Shown here one piece after another: positions 45,201-54,487 of a stretch of DNA of 64,000 nucleotides. A program made the position numbers and the translations under genes. This stretch comes from Gautieria morchelliformis (taxonomy: Eukaryota > Basidiomycota > Agaricomycetes > Gomphales > Gomphaceae), in assembly GCA_015179125.1 (NCBI GenBank), contig WHVA01000177.1, positions 1 through 64,000 on the forward strand, in the 5' to 3' direction. The stretch's first letter is position 1. Each line of letters begins with the position of its first letter. Under the pieces are notes generated by a model. It saw nothing but the letters and a program-made list of their open reading frames with translations. It was not told the origin of the DNA and made no database searches.

Positions 45201-46177
45201 CGCTTCATGAACGGGGAGGGTTTCGTTCGCGGCACTTGATCAATTGTGATGTCTATGATAGCGTCAGTAATCTTTTTCAGGTTATTGTGAAATTGCTGCT
45301 TGTCTGTGGGGACCGGTTGTTCTATCTGACTCTGTAGCCTCTCTCTTAGCTTCTCTTTGAATGCCTCCCAGTCGACCTGTCTGTAATTGTAACGCGGTTA
45401 TATGGGCGTTGTCTCGAGCATGGTTTCCAGAATGGTGTCCACTGGGAAGTGGTCGCTCCTCGTCGGCTGGTCTTCCGGCTCTGTGTGACATCAAAGTAAG
45501 CATTCTAGTAGCGATGAGGATAAGAATACGTTATCCGTTTGCGTCAGGTTCCCTGTGGACATGGCTTGTAGCGTCGGCATGTCCTTAGGCAGTATCATCT
45601 GCATGTCCCTTTCCACTACTGCATCTATAAGTAGTTGCGCCTCGTTGAGGTTGTTCCTGGTGAATAGATGGTTATTGCGTTCCTCGTCCCATTGGGGGTG
45701 ATGTCTGTTGAAGTCCCCGACCCATATCATTCCTGCGTCGCTTTCTCTATCTTCTCTGCCGTCCGTTTGTTTTTGTATGAATACGTCGATGTCATGCAGT
45801 GCGTCAGAGTGTGTGCAGTCGCAGTAGACATTTAGGATTATGATACTGCCGGCTTGTGTCTCTATCCTCATTGCTGTTATGTCCGGGGAGCCGACATCGA
45901 GGGCTTCCCATGATCTCATCGCTATCCTCTTGTTGACTAGCATCATCGACCTCGTCCTTTTCTCCTTGCCTATGTAGTGGGTCTTGGGGTAAATGGTGTA
46001 CCAGTTAGGGGTCGCTCTTGCATTTCTGAGGAAGTCGATGTACGGTTCTTGTATGGCGATTATATCGTATTTGTCGGGTGTGGCCTTGGCGAGTATGTCT
46101 GCGGTGGCCGTTAGTGACTTGTTGGCATTTTGTTGTCTGATCCGCAAGTGTTGTATCGTCTCGGTTGTGTCACTCAT
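42240..46177 (-). pseudogene. LINE1 ORF2 (endonuclease, RT, RNase H, zinc knuckle), several frame breaks
   Basis: Starts at ATG 46177. AP-type endonuclease: IIAIQEPYIDF, then VGDFNRHHPQWDEERN (the catalytic D and N/H region). It breaks near 45500 and again around 45400-45240. The RT continues from 45235: FKAPGANGIPN, SYG-type block YGCRPGRTTTDVI, FLDIKGAFPSV. There is a further break near 44180, then GFVDDTTVLV with the catalytic DD. RNase H: VYTDGSCVDGG, FEAELLRA, LDRQEA, GNERADEEAK, so the four acidic positions can be seen. The C-terminal zinc knuckle is CAACRGADETVHHFLFRC. The stop is at 42240. All domains are present, but at least three reading-frame breaks make this copy dead. Confidence 0.85.
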
Positions 46178-46400
46178 CCTTGCTGTATCTCGTTGTTGGT
46201 TGTCTCTGTCTGTTGTCCGTCCGCTGTCCCAAACTCATCTAGCGTCCTTTGTCTTGCGCTACGGTTCTGCCATCCTGAGTCTCTGTGGCCTAATCCTGGG
46301 TTGGTGTTGTGTCGTCCTCGTCCTTCCCCTGCTGGCCCGGTTCTTGTTGGTTCGCGTTCGCTGTCTCTTCTGGTCGTTGGATGTGTCTGACCTGAGTTGT

Positions 46401-47884
46401 TCATTCTGCTGATGCGTCCGCTTCCCTCTGTAGCAGCTCCGCCGTGTCCGCCGTCGTACCCTGTTGACCCCGCTGCTCCCATGTCCACGGTGTGTCGTTG
46501 GGGAAATATTTATACATTCCTTCTGGGTCTGTTCTGTCGATGGCTTGGCATGCAGTTGTGAACCCTGGGCACGTGCGATCCCATGATGCGTGTCCGTTTT
46601 GGTCGCAGTTTACCCATCGGTATCAAGTTGGGTCTGTTTCCTCGCACTCTGCCGTTTTGTGCCCCTTTCCGCAAGTCCCGCATACCTCCTCGCTCCCGCA
46701 TTCCGCCGCCATGTGTCGTGCGTTTTGTCTTTGGCATTTTAGACACCTCCTGGGTTCTCTTTTCATTCGTCTCGCCCAGGTGCGTTTTCCTGCTATTATC
46801 AGCCCGTCCCGTATACTCTGATTTGCAGCTTCTATTGTGGAGAACTTAGCTATTAGGTGCGCTGAGCGCTGGCCTTGGGTTCTCCTGCTCGCTGGTTTTA
46901 TCCATCTGGTCGACAGCAGGGTATCGCTGGGTAGCCTGGAGTCTCTTTCAATTTTCTTGAGTTCTCCCATTGCTTCTGGTGAGTGTGTTAGTGGGACGTA
47001 TTCTACTAAAACTGATACTGCTCTGTCTTTGACCACAGAGTCCCGCCTAGTTTGTCTACGAAGCGCGCTTTGTTGGTCTGGACCCACTTGGCTGCAGCCG
47101 GTTTGTTTAATTCGTAGACTATCCCTCCGTTGGCCAGGATCTTGGCCCCTACGAAGCTGATATCCTCGAGCGAGTTCGGCTCTCCAAGTTGTTCTAGCGC
47201 TTCGTTGGCCTTTGCAACCAGCTCTCTTTTGGTGAGTTCCCCCAATGCGTTGTGCTCGGCTCTCGGGTCTCTGTCTATCAGCAGCTGGCGCTCTCTGGCC
47301 CTGGCTCTTGCCAGGTTGCTTGGATGTGATAGAGGGACGTTACCTTTGAGGGCTGCCGCGTATGTAGCGCCTTCCGCTGTCTCCTCCTCTCTGACTTCCT
47401 CTCTTAGCTCTACTCTGGCTCTGTGTACACTGCAGATGTCCTCCACCGCCATGTTTGCCTCGTCTGCTGCGGTCCTCGCGGTGTCTGCGATGCCGTGCAC
47501 AGCGTCGATGACCGCGTCGACTTTTGTGAAGACAGGCGCTAAGGTCTTTTCGACGTGTTGAAGCAGCACGTTGCTCGCTTCTCTGGCCGCCTCTTCAGTG
47601 AGTAGTATTGCTACTGCTCTGGCTCCCTCCTCGAGTGTTTTGCCGGAGGAGCTGTGGGCGAGGGAAAGGAGGACGTAGCTGAGCTGGTCGGCGGTGGCCG
47701 GGTTCTCCCTTGCGAGGAATCCGTGCTTGTCGAGGAATGTCCGAGCTTTGTCTTTGGTGCGTGCTGAGGCGTGAGGATCTGCTAGAAGGTCAGCTTTGCT
47801 TTTGCTGCCCGTTTGCTGGCTGCTGGCCCTCGTGCGCAGTGACATTGTCGCTGGGGCTGTTTGGGCTTCCGCGCTGGCTGGCAT
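46401..47884 (-). pseudogene. LINE1 ORF1, one frameshift and one nonsense codon
   Basis: ORF1 starts at ATG 47884 (MPASAEAQTAPATM). It has a long helical N-terminal half (coiled-coil-like, 47000-47700), then an RRM-like region (GGIVYELNKPAAAKW). Near 47045 the frame shifts. The deduced intact reading continues as DSVVKDRAVSVLVEYVPL, which fits loss of one G from a G4 run. Zinc knuckles follow: CLKCQRQNARHMAAEC and CGTCGKGHKTAEC. A TGA at 46623-46625 then interrupts the frame just before a third knuckle (CDQNGHASWDRTC). The stop is near 46401. Confidence 0.8.
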
Positions 47885-50541
47885 GCCCTTTTTTGTCTTT
47901 TTGTTAGTGTGGGCTTTCAGGCTGTTATTATCGATAGTCTGGGATGCACTATCTATCGTAGAAGTGTGTGTGTGTGTGGGATTTGTTTTTTTATAGTATC
48001 GATGGTGATGGTAGGCGTGAGAAAGCTCCCCGGCGGCCCTATTATCCATCCAAAACGTCTCGTCAACTGTCTCCACAACAGCCACACAACTCAACTCAAC
48101 GACGACCACCTACAGAGATGCTGTAAAGAAGGGAATAACACACCCTCAGGGAGCACCCTCTATCATTGCCACAGCCCCCACTCTGGACGTCAGAATTAGA
48201 GCGAGGGAGGGAGTCAAACAACGACAGATACTAGTAGACGCTTTGGACGCTGGAACACATATCCTCGGAGAGTTGGACAATGCGAAGTTGGCTGAGAAAG
48301 CCAATGAGGCTCTGCACGCAATAGACTCGGACACCATGCACTCTGTCATTAGTGCGAGACGCCTGAACAAAGGTGGGGTCCTATTCGAACTTGATTCTGA
48401 AGAGGCGGCAGCATGGATCAATATGGCACAACACAGGGTCCAGTTCATGGCAGCGTTGGCCCCTGATGCAAGAATCAAGACCAGACTATTCCCCCTCGTG
48501 CTGCAGTTCATCCCCCTGCACTTTGGGCCCGACAGGGCCAACGAGCTCAGAAACATCAAGAGCACCAACAGACTCCCCCACGGCGCGATCGACAGGGCCA
48601 AGTGGCTCAAGCCCATTCACCGGCGGTCGCCTAGCCAGACCTGCGGACATGCGCTCATCACCTTCAACAGCCCGGAGATAGCCAACAAGGTCCTGACTGG
48701 CGGACTCATCATCTCTCAGAAAAGGGTGTACGCAGAAAAATGCAAGAATGAGCCCACCCGTTGCATGAAATGCCAAGGGTGGAGCCACTTCTCTTACACG
48801 TGTCCTCAGACTTATGACACATGCGGTACATGTGGAGACCGACACAAGACGTCCGCCTGCACCAACACGAACAAAGTCCACTGTGCCACCTGCAGGACCG
48901 ACACCCACGCCAGTTGGGACCGGACCTGCCCCTCTTTTGTGCGCAGGAGTGAGGAGATGGACGGGAGGCTACCAGAGAACCTCTTTCCATATTTCCCCAC
49001 GGCGGAGACCTGGACACATGTATTGCGGCCGCCCAAGGCTGCCCCCCCCACGCTGGTGCTACCTCCCCCTCCTGGCCCACACGCCAACAGCAGCTGGAAA
49101 ACGGTGCCCCACCGGGGAGGCACACACAGACAGACAACACTACCCTACTTACCGACGACGCGAGGACAGCCGACAATAGAACAAAGACCACCAACCCCTC
49201 AGTGGCAGGGCAGCCCAGCCACCCTGCCAAATCGCATCGAACTAGGCCCCACGACACGATGAGGCAACACAGATAATAACAAAGGTCAGTCACAGCCCGC
49301 ACATAACTGATGCCTTACACGATAGAACCTACACCGAGGAGACTGAGGATTTTCCAACAAAACTTGAACAAATCGGACAAGGCCCAATACGACTTAATCA
49401 ACTCGCCGATCCACAACAAATGGGATCTCATCCTGCTACAAGAGCCCTACATCGATGCCCTAGGCAACACCAAGGCCAACCACAACTGGCACGTGCTATA
49501 TCCCTCTTCCCATCTTACTGACAATTCTGCAAAACGATCTATCATACTGGTCAATGCCGCGCTTGACACGAACACATGGAAACAGCTGGCATACACACAC
49601 TCGAATGACGTCACTGTGTTCCAACTCAGACATGCACAGGGTAAAGTTAACGTATTCAACATCTACAATGATTGCGGACACTCAGAAACCATCCACCACC
49701 TCGAGCAATTCGTCGAGGCGGGGAGGCAGAGCATACTACTACGTGATTCGGATGCCATGGTCTGGTGCGGAGACTTCAATCGCCACCACCCCATGTGGGA
49801 CAAGGAAAGGAACCACCACCTATTCACGGCAACGGCAACAGTGGAAGCGGAGAAGCTCATATCAACGCTGGCAGACTACAATATGACCATGGCCCTGCCT
49901 AAACAAACGCCTGCCCACACTCCAGTCCATGTCGACAAAGAAATGGACAAGGGTGGACAACGTGTTTTGTACCGACAACATAGCAGACTCCGAAGTCACA
50001 CGCGACACCGACCCGCACACCCACGGCCCAGGCACTGACCACGTCCCTATACGCACAGTGCTCGATCTCGAGGTGTCACTCGACCCACCGGCGCCCTTCC
50101 ACAACTTCAGGGCGGTCGACTGGGAGAGCTTCAGGGAACAGCTGGCTGAGCAACTGGAGCACCTACCAGATGCAAAAGAACTCAGAACAATAGAAGAGTT
50201 CGACGCGGCAGTAGACGCGCTGACGACGGCCATCCAAGACACAATAGACATAGAGGTGCTGCTGTCCAAACCAGTCCCACACTCACGCAGATGGTGGAGC
50301 AAAGAGTTATCGGATCTCAAGAAGAAAAAGCATAAGCTAAACAATCTGTCCTATCGATACCACGCAGTAACTAACCATCCTTCCCATGAGGAGCTTTGAC
50401 AGATCAATGAAAAGTACGGAGCGGCCATACAGGACGCCAAGATGCAGCACTGGTCCGACTACCTGGACGACCTCGCTGATGACCTGCTATGGTCCACCAA
50501 CAGATACGTAACAAACCCTGCCACGGACGGGGGGAAATCAC

Positions 50542-51030
50542 TGTTAGCAACTAGGGGCTATGGCAGGGAAGGTTCGGTAGAGTTATTAGAAAGCTAGAAT
50601 CAAATACACTCTCTCAGTGAATTTATTGTCACTGATATATTAATACAATACCTAGAATCAAATACACTACATGATTTTCAGTCAACATGCTATGTAAATA
50701 TAAAGAATACTACTCGCCTCTCTCAGTGGATTTATTGTCACTGAGAGAGGAGCACTATCCTGTCTCAGAAGGCATATACGTGCACCCGGCCCTTTAGCGC
50801 CCAAGGGCTCGTGCGTCGAAGTCATTTCAAACTCCGCTGGGTGCAGCCGCCTGTGAAAATAGAAATAACAGAATGAAATGGAGAGGTAGAGAGTGACTAG
50901 AAAATTTCGAAAATAAGCAGAGAGGTGGATGCATGGTACAAGAACAATGTGAGAAACAATTGGAAACACCACACATTAAATTGAACATATTATGCTTGAT
51001 TTTGGTGCAGGAGCATAAATGCACCCAACA
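50542..51030 (-). repeat. 3' LTR of copia2
   Basis: 489 bp; on the plus strand it runs from TGTTAGCAACTAGG to GCACCCAACA. It holds repeated CTCTCTCAGTG.ATTTATTGTCACTGA units (50607-50635 and 50730-50750). The second has a CTCTCAGTG...CACTGAGAG inverted arrangement that could form a hairpin. Confidence 0.93.
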
Positions 51031-51043
51031 CGCCCCCTCAAGC

Positions 51044-53992
51044 TTAATATATTCCGATTCTCTCATTGAGGATTCTCACTCTAGGACTAGGAAGTCCTTT
51101 AGTGAGAAGATCGGCTAGCATGTGTTCCGTTGGCAGGTACACAAGCTTAATATCTCCATCTTCGACTATATCTCGGATGAAATATAATCTAATGTCGAAA
51201 TGCTTGGTCCTCGTGTGTTGTTGAGTGCCATAGATGATGGCAATGGCTGATTGATTGTCTGAATAAAGTTTGATGAGACAATTCAGCGGTTGGAACACTT
51301 CAGAAATAAAGTGGCGCATCCATAAGGCTTCTTTGCTCGCATGAGTCAGGGCAACGAATTCGGCTTCAGTTGATGATAGGGCTACTATGGATTGTTTTTG
51401 ACAACTCCATGATACTGTCCCTCCATCAATCTGAAAAATATAAGCCGAGTATGAGTGCCTGTGTTCTTGTGAAGCCCAATCTGCATCTGAATACCCAATG
51501 AGGCCGTCTCGATTTTTCCCAAGTGTCAATTTGTAGTCCATCATGCCTTTTAGATATTTAAAGACACGTTTGACTGCATTCCAATGAGTTAGACCTGGGT
51601 TTTCGAGGAATTGAGAAAGTAGTGACACTGCAAATGCAATGTCTGGTCGAGTGGCTACTGCTGCCCATATCAATGATCCTATCGCTTGTCTGTATGGAAT
51701 TCTTGACATCTTCTGTTTGTCTTCATCTGTAGAAGGGCATTGGTCTCTGGATAATTTAACGGCTGGGTCGAGAGGCGTGGAAAACGTTTTGGCATCATCC
51801 AGATTGAATTTTTTGATGATTTTCTGGGTGTATGCGGCTTGTGATATTGCAATCGATTTGTTATTCCAATCTCTTTCGATTTTGAGGTTCAAAAGCCAAT
51901 GAATCTCGCCTAGATCTTTCATACTGAAGATCTGGGCAAGATCATGCTTTACCCCATCGAGGATTGGTTGACTCTCAGCTGTGATAGTGAGGTCGTCTAC
52001 TGCCGTTGCAATAATCGCATGCCCTCTCAGTCCACGTCTGCAAAATACAGCTCCATCCGAAGCTGATTTAGTGAATCCTAACTTGAGAAATTCACCACTC
52101 AGACGTTTGTACCATTCCCTTCCAGATTGTTTGAGGCCGTAAAGTGCTTTCTTCAGCAGGAGGACATCATCTTTGTCTCCGGTCTCATATCCATATGGCT
52201 GTCTCATGTAAATAGGTTCTGGCAGTGTAGCATTCAAATACACACTGTCCACATCCATTTGGTGAATAGGCCAGTTGTTCCTGGCAGCAATGGCACATAT
52301 AATCCGTAAGGAAGTCATCCGAGCAACAGGTGCATAGGTTTCATTGTAGTCGCCGATGAAAGACACATAATAGGATTTCTTGTCAATTGTGGAGTGTCTC
52401 GCTGGTCCCCAGACATCAGAATAAATTCTGTCACCGAATTTTGATGATCGGCTTCTGGGTTCCTGAGGAAGTGATTTACGTGCAATCTTGGCTTGAATGC
52501 ACGCATCGCAAACAACCTTGTCACCTTTTGAGCTCAATTCAATGCCTAATATCATGCCACAGTTGAGCAAATGCTGTAGGGACTTTTGTGAAATGTGCCC
52601 CATTTTCTGATGTATCTCCATGGCTGATGCGCACATATGCGCTTCGGCACTTGTGTGTTGTAAGTCAAATCGATATAAGCCATTCAGCTTCGGTGCTTGC
52701 ATCAATATCCTGCCTTTACGATTGGATATTGTGCATTTCTGATCAGCTATTTGTGTGTTATAGCCTGCATCATCGCACCGGCCGATCGAGATCAGGGTAA
52801 CAGCCATTTTTGGCGCATAGAACGTATCCTTCAATGTAATGTTCACAGTCTTATCTCCAACCTTGTTAGATAGCACGAGTGAGCCTGAACCGAAGGCATC
52901 AAAAGTGCCTTTGTTGGCAGCACGAATTGTGCGCGGCTGTGAGAATGGACTGTAATCCCTCAATAAATTCTTGTGAGGGGTCATATGTGCGGTCGTTCCA
53001 GTGTCGAGGATAACAACAGTGTCCAGAGATAAACTACTCAAATTAGAGCAGTCGAAGTTGGCGAAAGCAGCTGGACTGCCACTCTCATCCTCCTCAGAGG
53101 ACACTTCTTCGGCAACATTCGCCTCGGCTTTGCCCTTCTTCTTTTTGGCTTTGGCCTTCTTCTTCTGACGTGGCCCCGGGCCTTCCTTACCACCTCCTTT
53201 AGCCCAGCAACTCTCTATAGCATGTCCAGGCTTGTGGCAATTAGTGCATGTAGGCACCTTCGGGTCTTTCCGGCCCTTCTGCCCTTTCATAGATGAACCA
53301 ATAAATGCCTGCTCTTCTTGTGAAATATTGAGGGTCTTTCTCCTGTCATATTGAGCCTTTAGTACTCTGATAATATCATCAGGCACTAAGGGCATTCCAC
53401 ATTCTTCGAGCGACGTGGTAAGGGCACTCATAACTGCCTCATAGGAGGGTGGAAGTGATGCAAGGATAATGTCTGTGAACTCTCCTTCAGAAATTCTGGC
53501 TCCCATCTCATTGAGACGAGCATAGAGGTCTTGGGCCTTGTCCAAGTGATCTCTCAAGTCTCCATCCTCAGGACACCTCATACTGCGAAGCTGTCTCTGT
53601 AGGTTGGTGAAGACCATCTTGGGCTTTTTGGTCATCTCATTGACCAATGCATCCCAGACTTCTTTTGCTGTATGTCTCTTCTGTAGCATCAGAGCTAGTG
53701 ACTCTGACACTGAGACGATTATTTGGGTTTTGGCCTGTCCTTCTCTGGCAAGATACTTCTCCAGCTTCTCCTCAGCCTTCTCAATCTGAGTTTCCTCAGC
53801 TTCTGTAAGAATATGGCCTGGGGGCATGACTGGAGGATCAGGAGGTCGAATGGCTCTCCCTTCTATATGCCTGAGTAGATTTTTGGACTCAAAATAACTT
53901 GTGAGAGTAGCTCGCCACAGAGGCCAATTACTTCCATCTGTTGCAAGCTTCTCCACACCCAAAAGCTTCTGCGAAGTGTCTGCGGGGCCCAT
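51044..53992 (-). CDS. Copia2 Gag-Pol polyprotein with fused integrase/RT deletion
   Basis: A single open frame of about 982 codons from ATG 53992 (inside the primer-binding site) to a stop at 51044. Order: gag; zinc knuckle CTNCHKPGHAIESC (about residues 249-262); Lys-rich stretch; protease DTGTTAHMTP (about 330); GAG-pre-integrase HQKMGHIS (about 460); integrase start with its first D (SDVWGP, about 526). At about residue 548 the integrase motif FIGDY runs straight into the RT motif NETYAPVARM. The second D and the E of integrase, the integrase C terminus and the first RT blocks are therefore gone. The rest of RT (DVDSVYLNATL; AVDDL in place of the usual YVDDL) and RNase H (YSDADWAS, STEAEFVAL, DNQSAIAI, LLTKGLP) are intact. 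The missing integrase makes it non-autonomous. The frame is open throughout, so it may still make particles. Confidence 0.9.
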   Translation of the reverse strand: MGPADTSQKLLGVEKLATDGSNWPLWRATLTSYFESKNLLRHIEGRAIRPPDPPVMPPGHILTEAEETQIEKAEEKLEKYLAREGQAKTQIIVSVSESLALMLQKRHTAKEVWDALVNEMTKKPKMVFTNLQRQLRSMRCPEDGDLRDHLDKAQDLYARLNEMGARISEGEFTDIILASLPPSYEAVMSALTTSLEECGMPLVPDDIIRVLKAQYDRRKTLNISQEEQAFIGSSMKGQKGRKDPKVPTCTNCHKPGHAIESCWAKGGGKEGPGPRQKKKAKAKKKKGKAEANVAEEVSSEEDESGSPAAFANFDCSNLSSLSLDTVVILDTGTTAHMTPHKNLLRDYSPFSQPRTIRAANKGTFDAFGSGSLVLSNKVGDKTVNITLKDTFYAPKMAVTLISIGRCDDAGYNTQIADQKCTISNRKGRILMQAPKLNGLYRFDLQHTSAEAHMCASAMEIHQKMGHISQKSLQHLLNCGMILGIELSSKGDKVVCDACIQAKIARKSLPQEPRSRSSKFGDRIYSDVWGPARHSTIDKKSYYVSFIGDYNETYAPVARMTSLRIICAIAARNNWPIHQMDVDSVYLNATLPEPIYMRQPYGYETGDKDDVLLLKKALYGLKQSGREWYKRLSGEFLKLGFTKSASDGAVFCRRGLRGHAIIATAVDDLTITAESQPILDGVKHDLAQIFSMKDLGEIHWLLNLKIERDWNNKSIAISQAAYTQKIIKKFNLDDAKTFSTPLDPAVKLSRDQCPSTDEDKQKMSRIPYRQAIGSLIWAAVATRPDIAFAVSLLSQFLENPGLTHWNAVKRVFKYLKGMMDYKLTLGKNRDGLIGYSDADWASQEHRHSYSAYIFQIDGGTVSWSCQKQSIVALSSTEAEFVALTHASKEALWMRHFISEVFQPLNCLIKLYSDNQSAIAIIYGTQQHTRTKHFDIRLYFIRDIVEDGDIKLVYLPTEHMLADLLTKGLPSPRVRILNERIGIY

Positions 53993-53997
53993 AACCC
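53984..53997 (-). other. Primer-binding site of copia2, containing the gag start codon
   Basis: On the minus strand GGGTTATGGGCCCC follows the LTR after one base. It is complementary to the initiator tRNA-Met anticodon stem-loop (GGGGCCCATAACCC), as in copia1. The ATG within it (53992-53990) opens the gag-pol frame. Confidence 0.75.
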
Positions 53998-53998
53998 T

Positions 53999-54487
53999 TG
54001 TTAGCAACTAGGGGCTATGGAAGGGAAGGTTCGGTAGAGTTATTAGAAAGCTAGAATCAAATACACTCTCTCAGTGAATTTATTGTCACTGATATATTAA
54101 TACAATACCTAGAATCAAATACACTACATGATTTTCAGTCAACATGCTATGTAAATATAAAGAATACGACTCGCCTCTCTCAGTGAATTTATTGTCACTG
54201 AGAGAGGAGCACTATCCTGTCTCAGAAGGCATATACGTGCACCTGGCCCTTTAGCGCCCAAGGGCTCGCGCGTCGAAGTCATTTCAAACTCCGCTGGGTG
54301 CAGCCGCCTGTGAAAATAGAAATAACAGAATGAAATGGAGAGGTAGAGAGTGACTAGAAAATTTCGAAAATAAGCAGAGAAGTGGATGCATGGTACAAGA
54401 ACAATGTGAGAGACAATTGGAAACACCACACATTAAATTGAACATATTATGCTTGATTTTGGTGCAGGAGCATAAATGCACCCAACA
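53999..54487 (-). repeat. 5' LTR of copia2
   Basis: 489 bp partner of 50542-51030. The differences noted by eye are AAGGG for CAGGG, CGACTC for CTACTC, GTGAATTT for GTGGATTT, CACCTGG for CACCCGG, CGCGCG for CGTGCG, GAAGTGG for GAGGTGG and GAGAGAC for GAGAAAC. Confidence 0.93.

Larger units (their letters stand above)
41936..48031 (-). mobile_element. LINE1: full-length Tad1-like non-LTR retrotransposon inserted in LINE2 ORF1
   Basis: A minus-strand LINE of about 6.1 kb. The target duplication GGCGGCCCTATT is perfect at 41924-41935 and 48032-48043. Its 3' end is an A/T-rich tail (plus-strand ATTTTTTTATTTTTTTATTT from 41933). The 5' UTR runs from 48031 to 47885, then ORF1, ORF2 and the 3' UTR (42239-41936). 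Both ORFs carry breaks. A 5'-truncated relative is at 26790-26950. Confidence 0.9.
41292..49262 (+). pseudogene. LINE2 ORF1 (nucleic-acid-binding Gag-like), interrupted by LINE1
   Basis: ORF1 starts at ATG 41292 and is read to 41935. It resumes at 48044 in the same frame once LINE1 and one copy of the 12-bp target duplication are removed, and ends at 49262. The rejoined frame would be about 620 codons without a stop. The first part has a helical region (ITEGAEAAL at the break). The second part carries an RRM-like region (GGVLFELDSEEAAAWI) and three zinc knuckles near 48770-48930: CMKCQGWSHFSYTC, CGTCGDRHKTSAC and CATCRTDTHASWDRTC. A Pro-rich tail ends the protein. ORF1 binds element RNA in this class. 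The gene is intact apart from the insertion. Confidence 0.82.
50542..54487 (-). mobile_element. Copia2: Ty1/copia element with internal in-frame deletion, nested in LINE2 ORF2
   Basis: A minus-strand element of 3946 bp. The LTRs are 489 bp (50542-51030 and 53999-54487). The perfect 5-bp target duplication ATCAC is at 50537-50541 and 54488-54492. The LTRs differ at about seven positions by eye, roughly 98.6 percent identity. A primer-binding site follows the 5' LTR, and a polypurine tract (GAGGGGGCG on the minus strand, 51031-51039) precedes the 3' LTR. The coding frame is single and open but lacks the integrase catalytic core. Confidence 0.94.
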
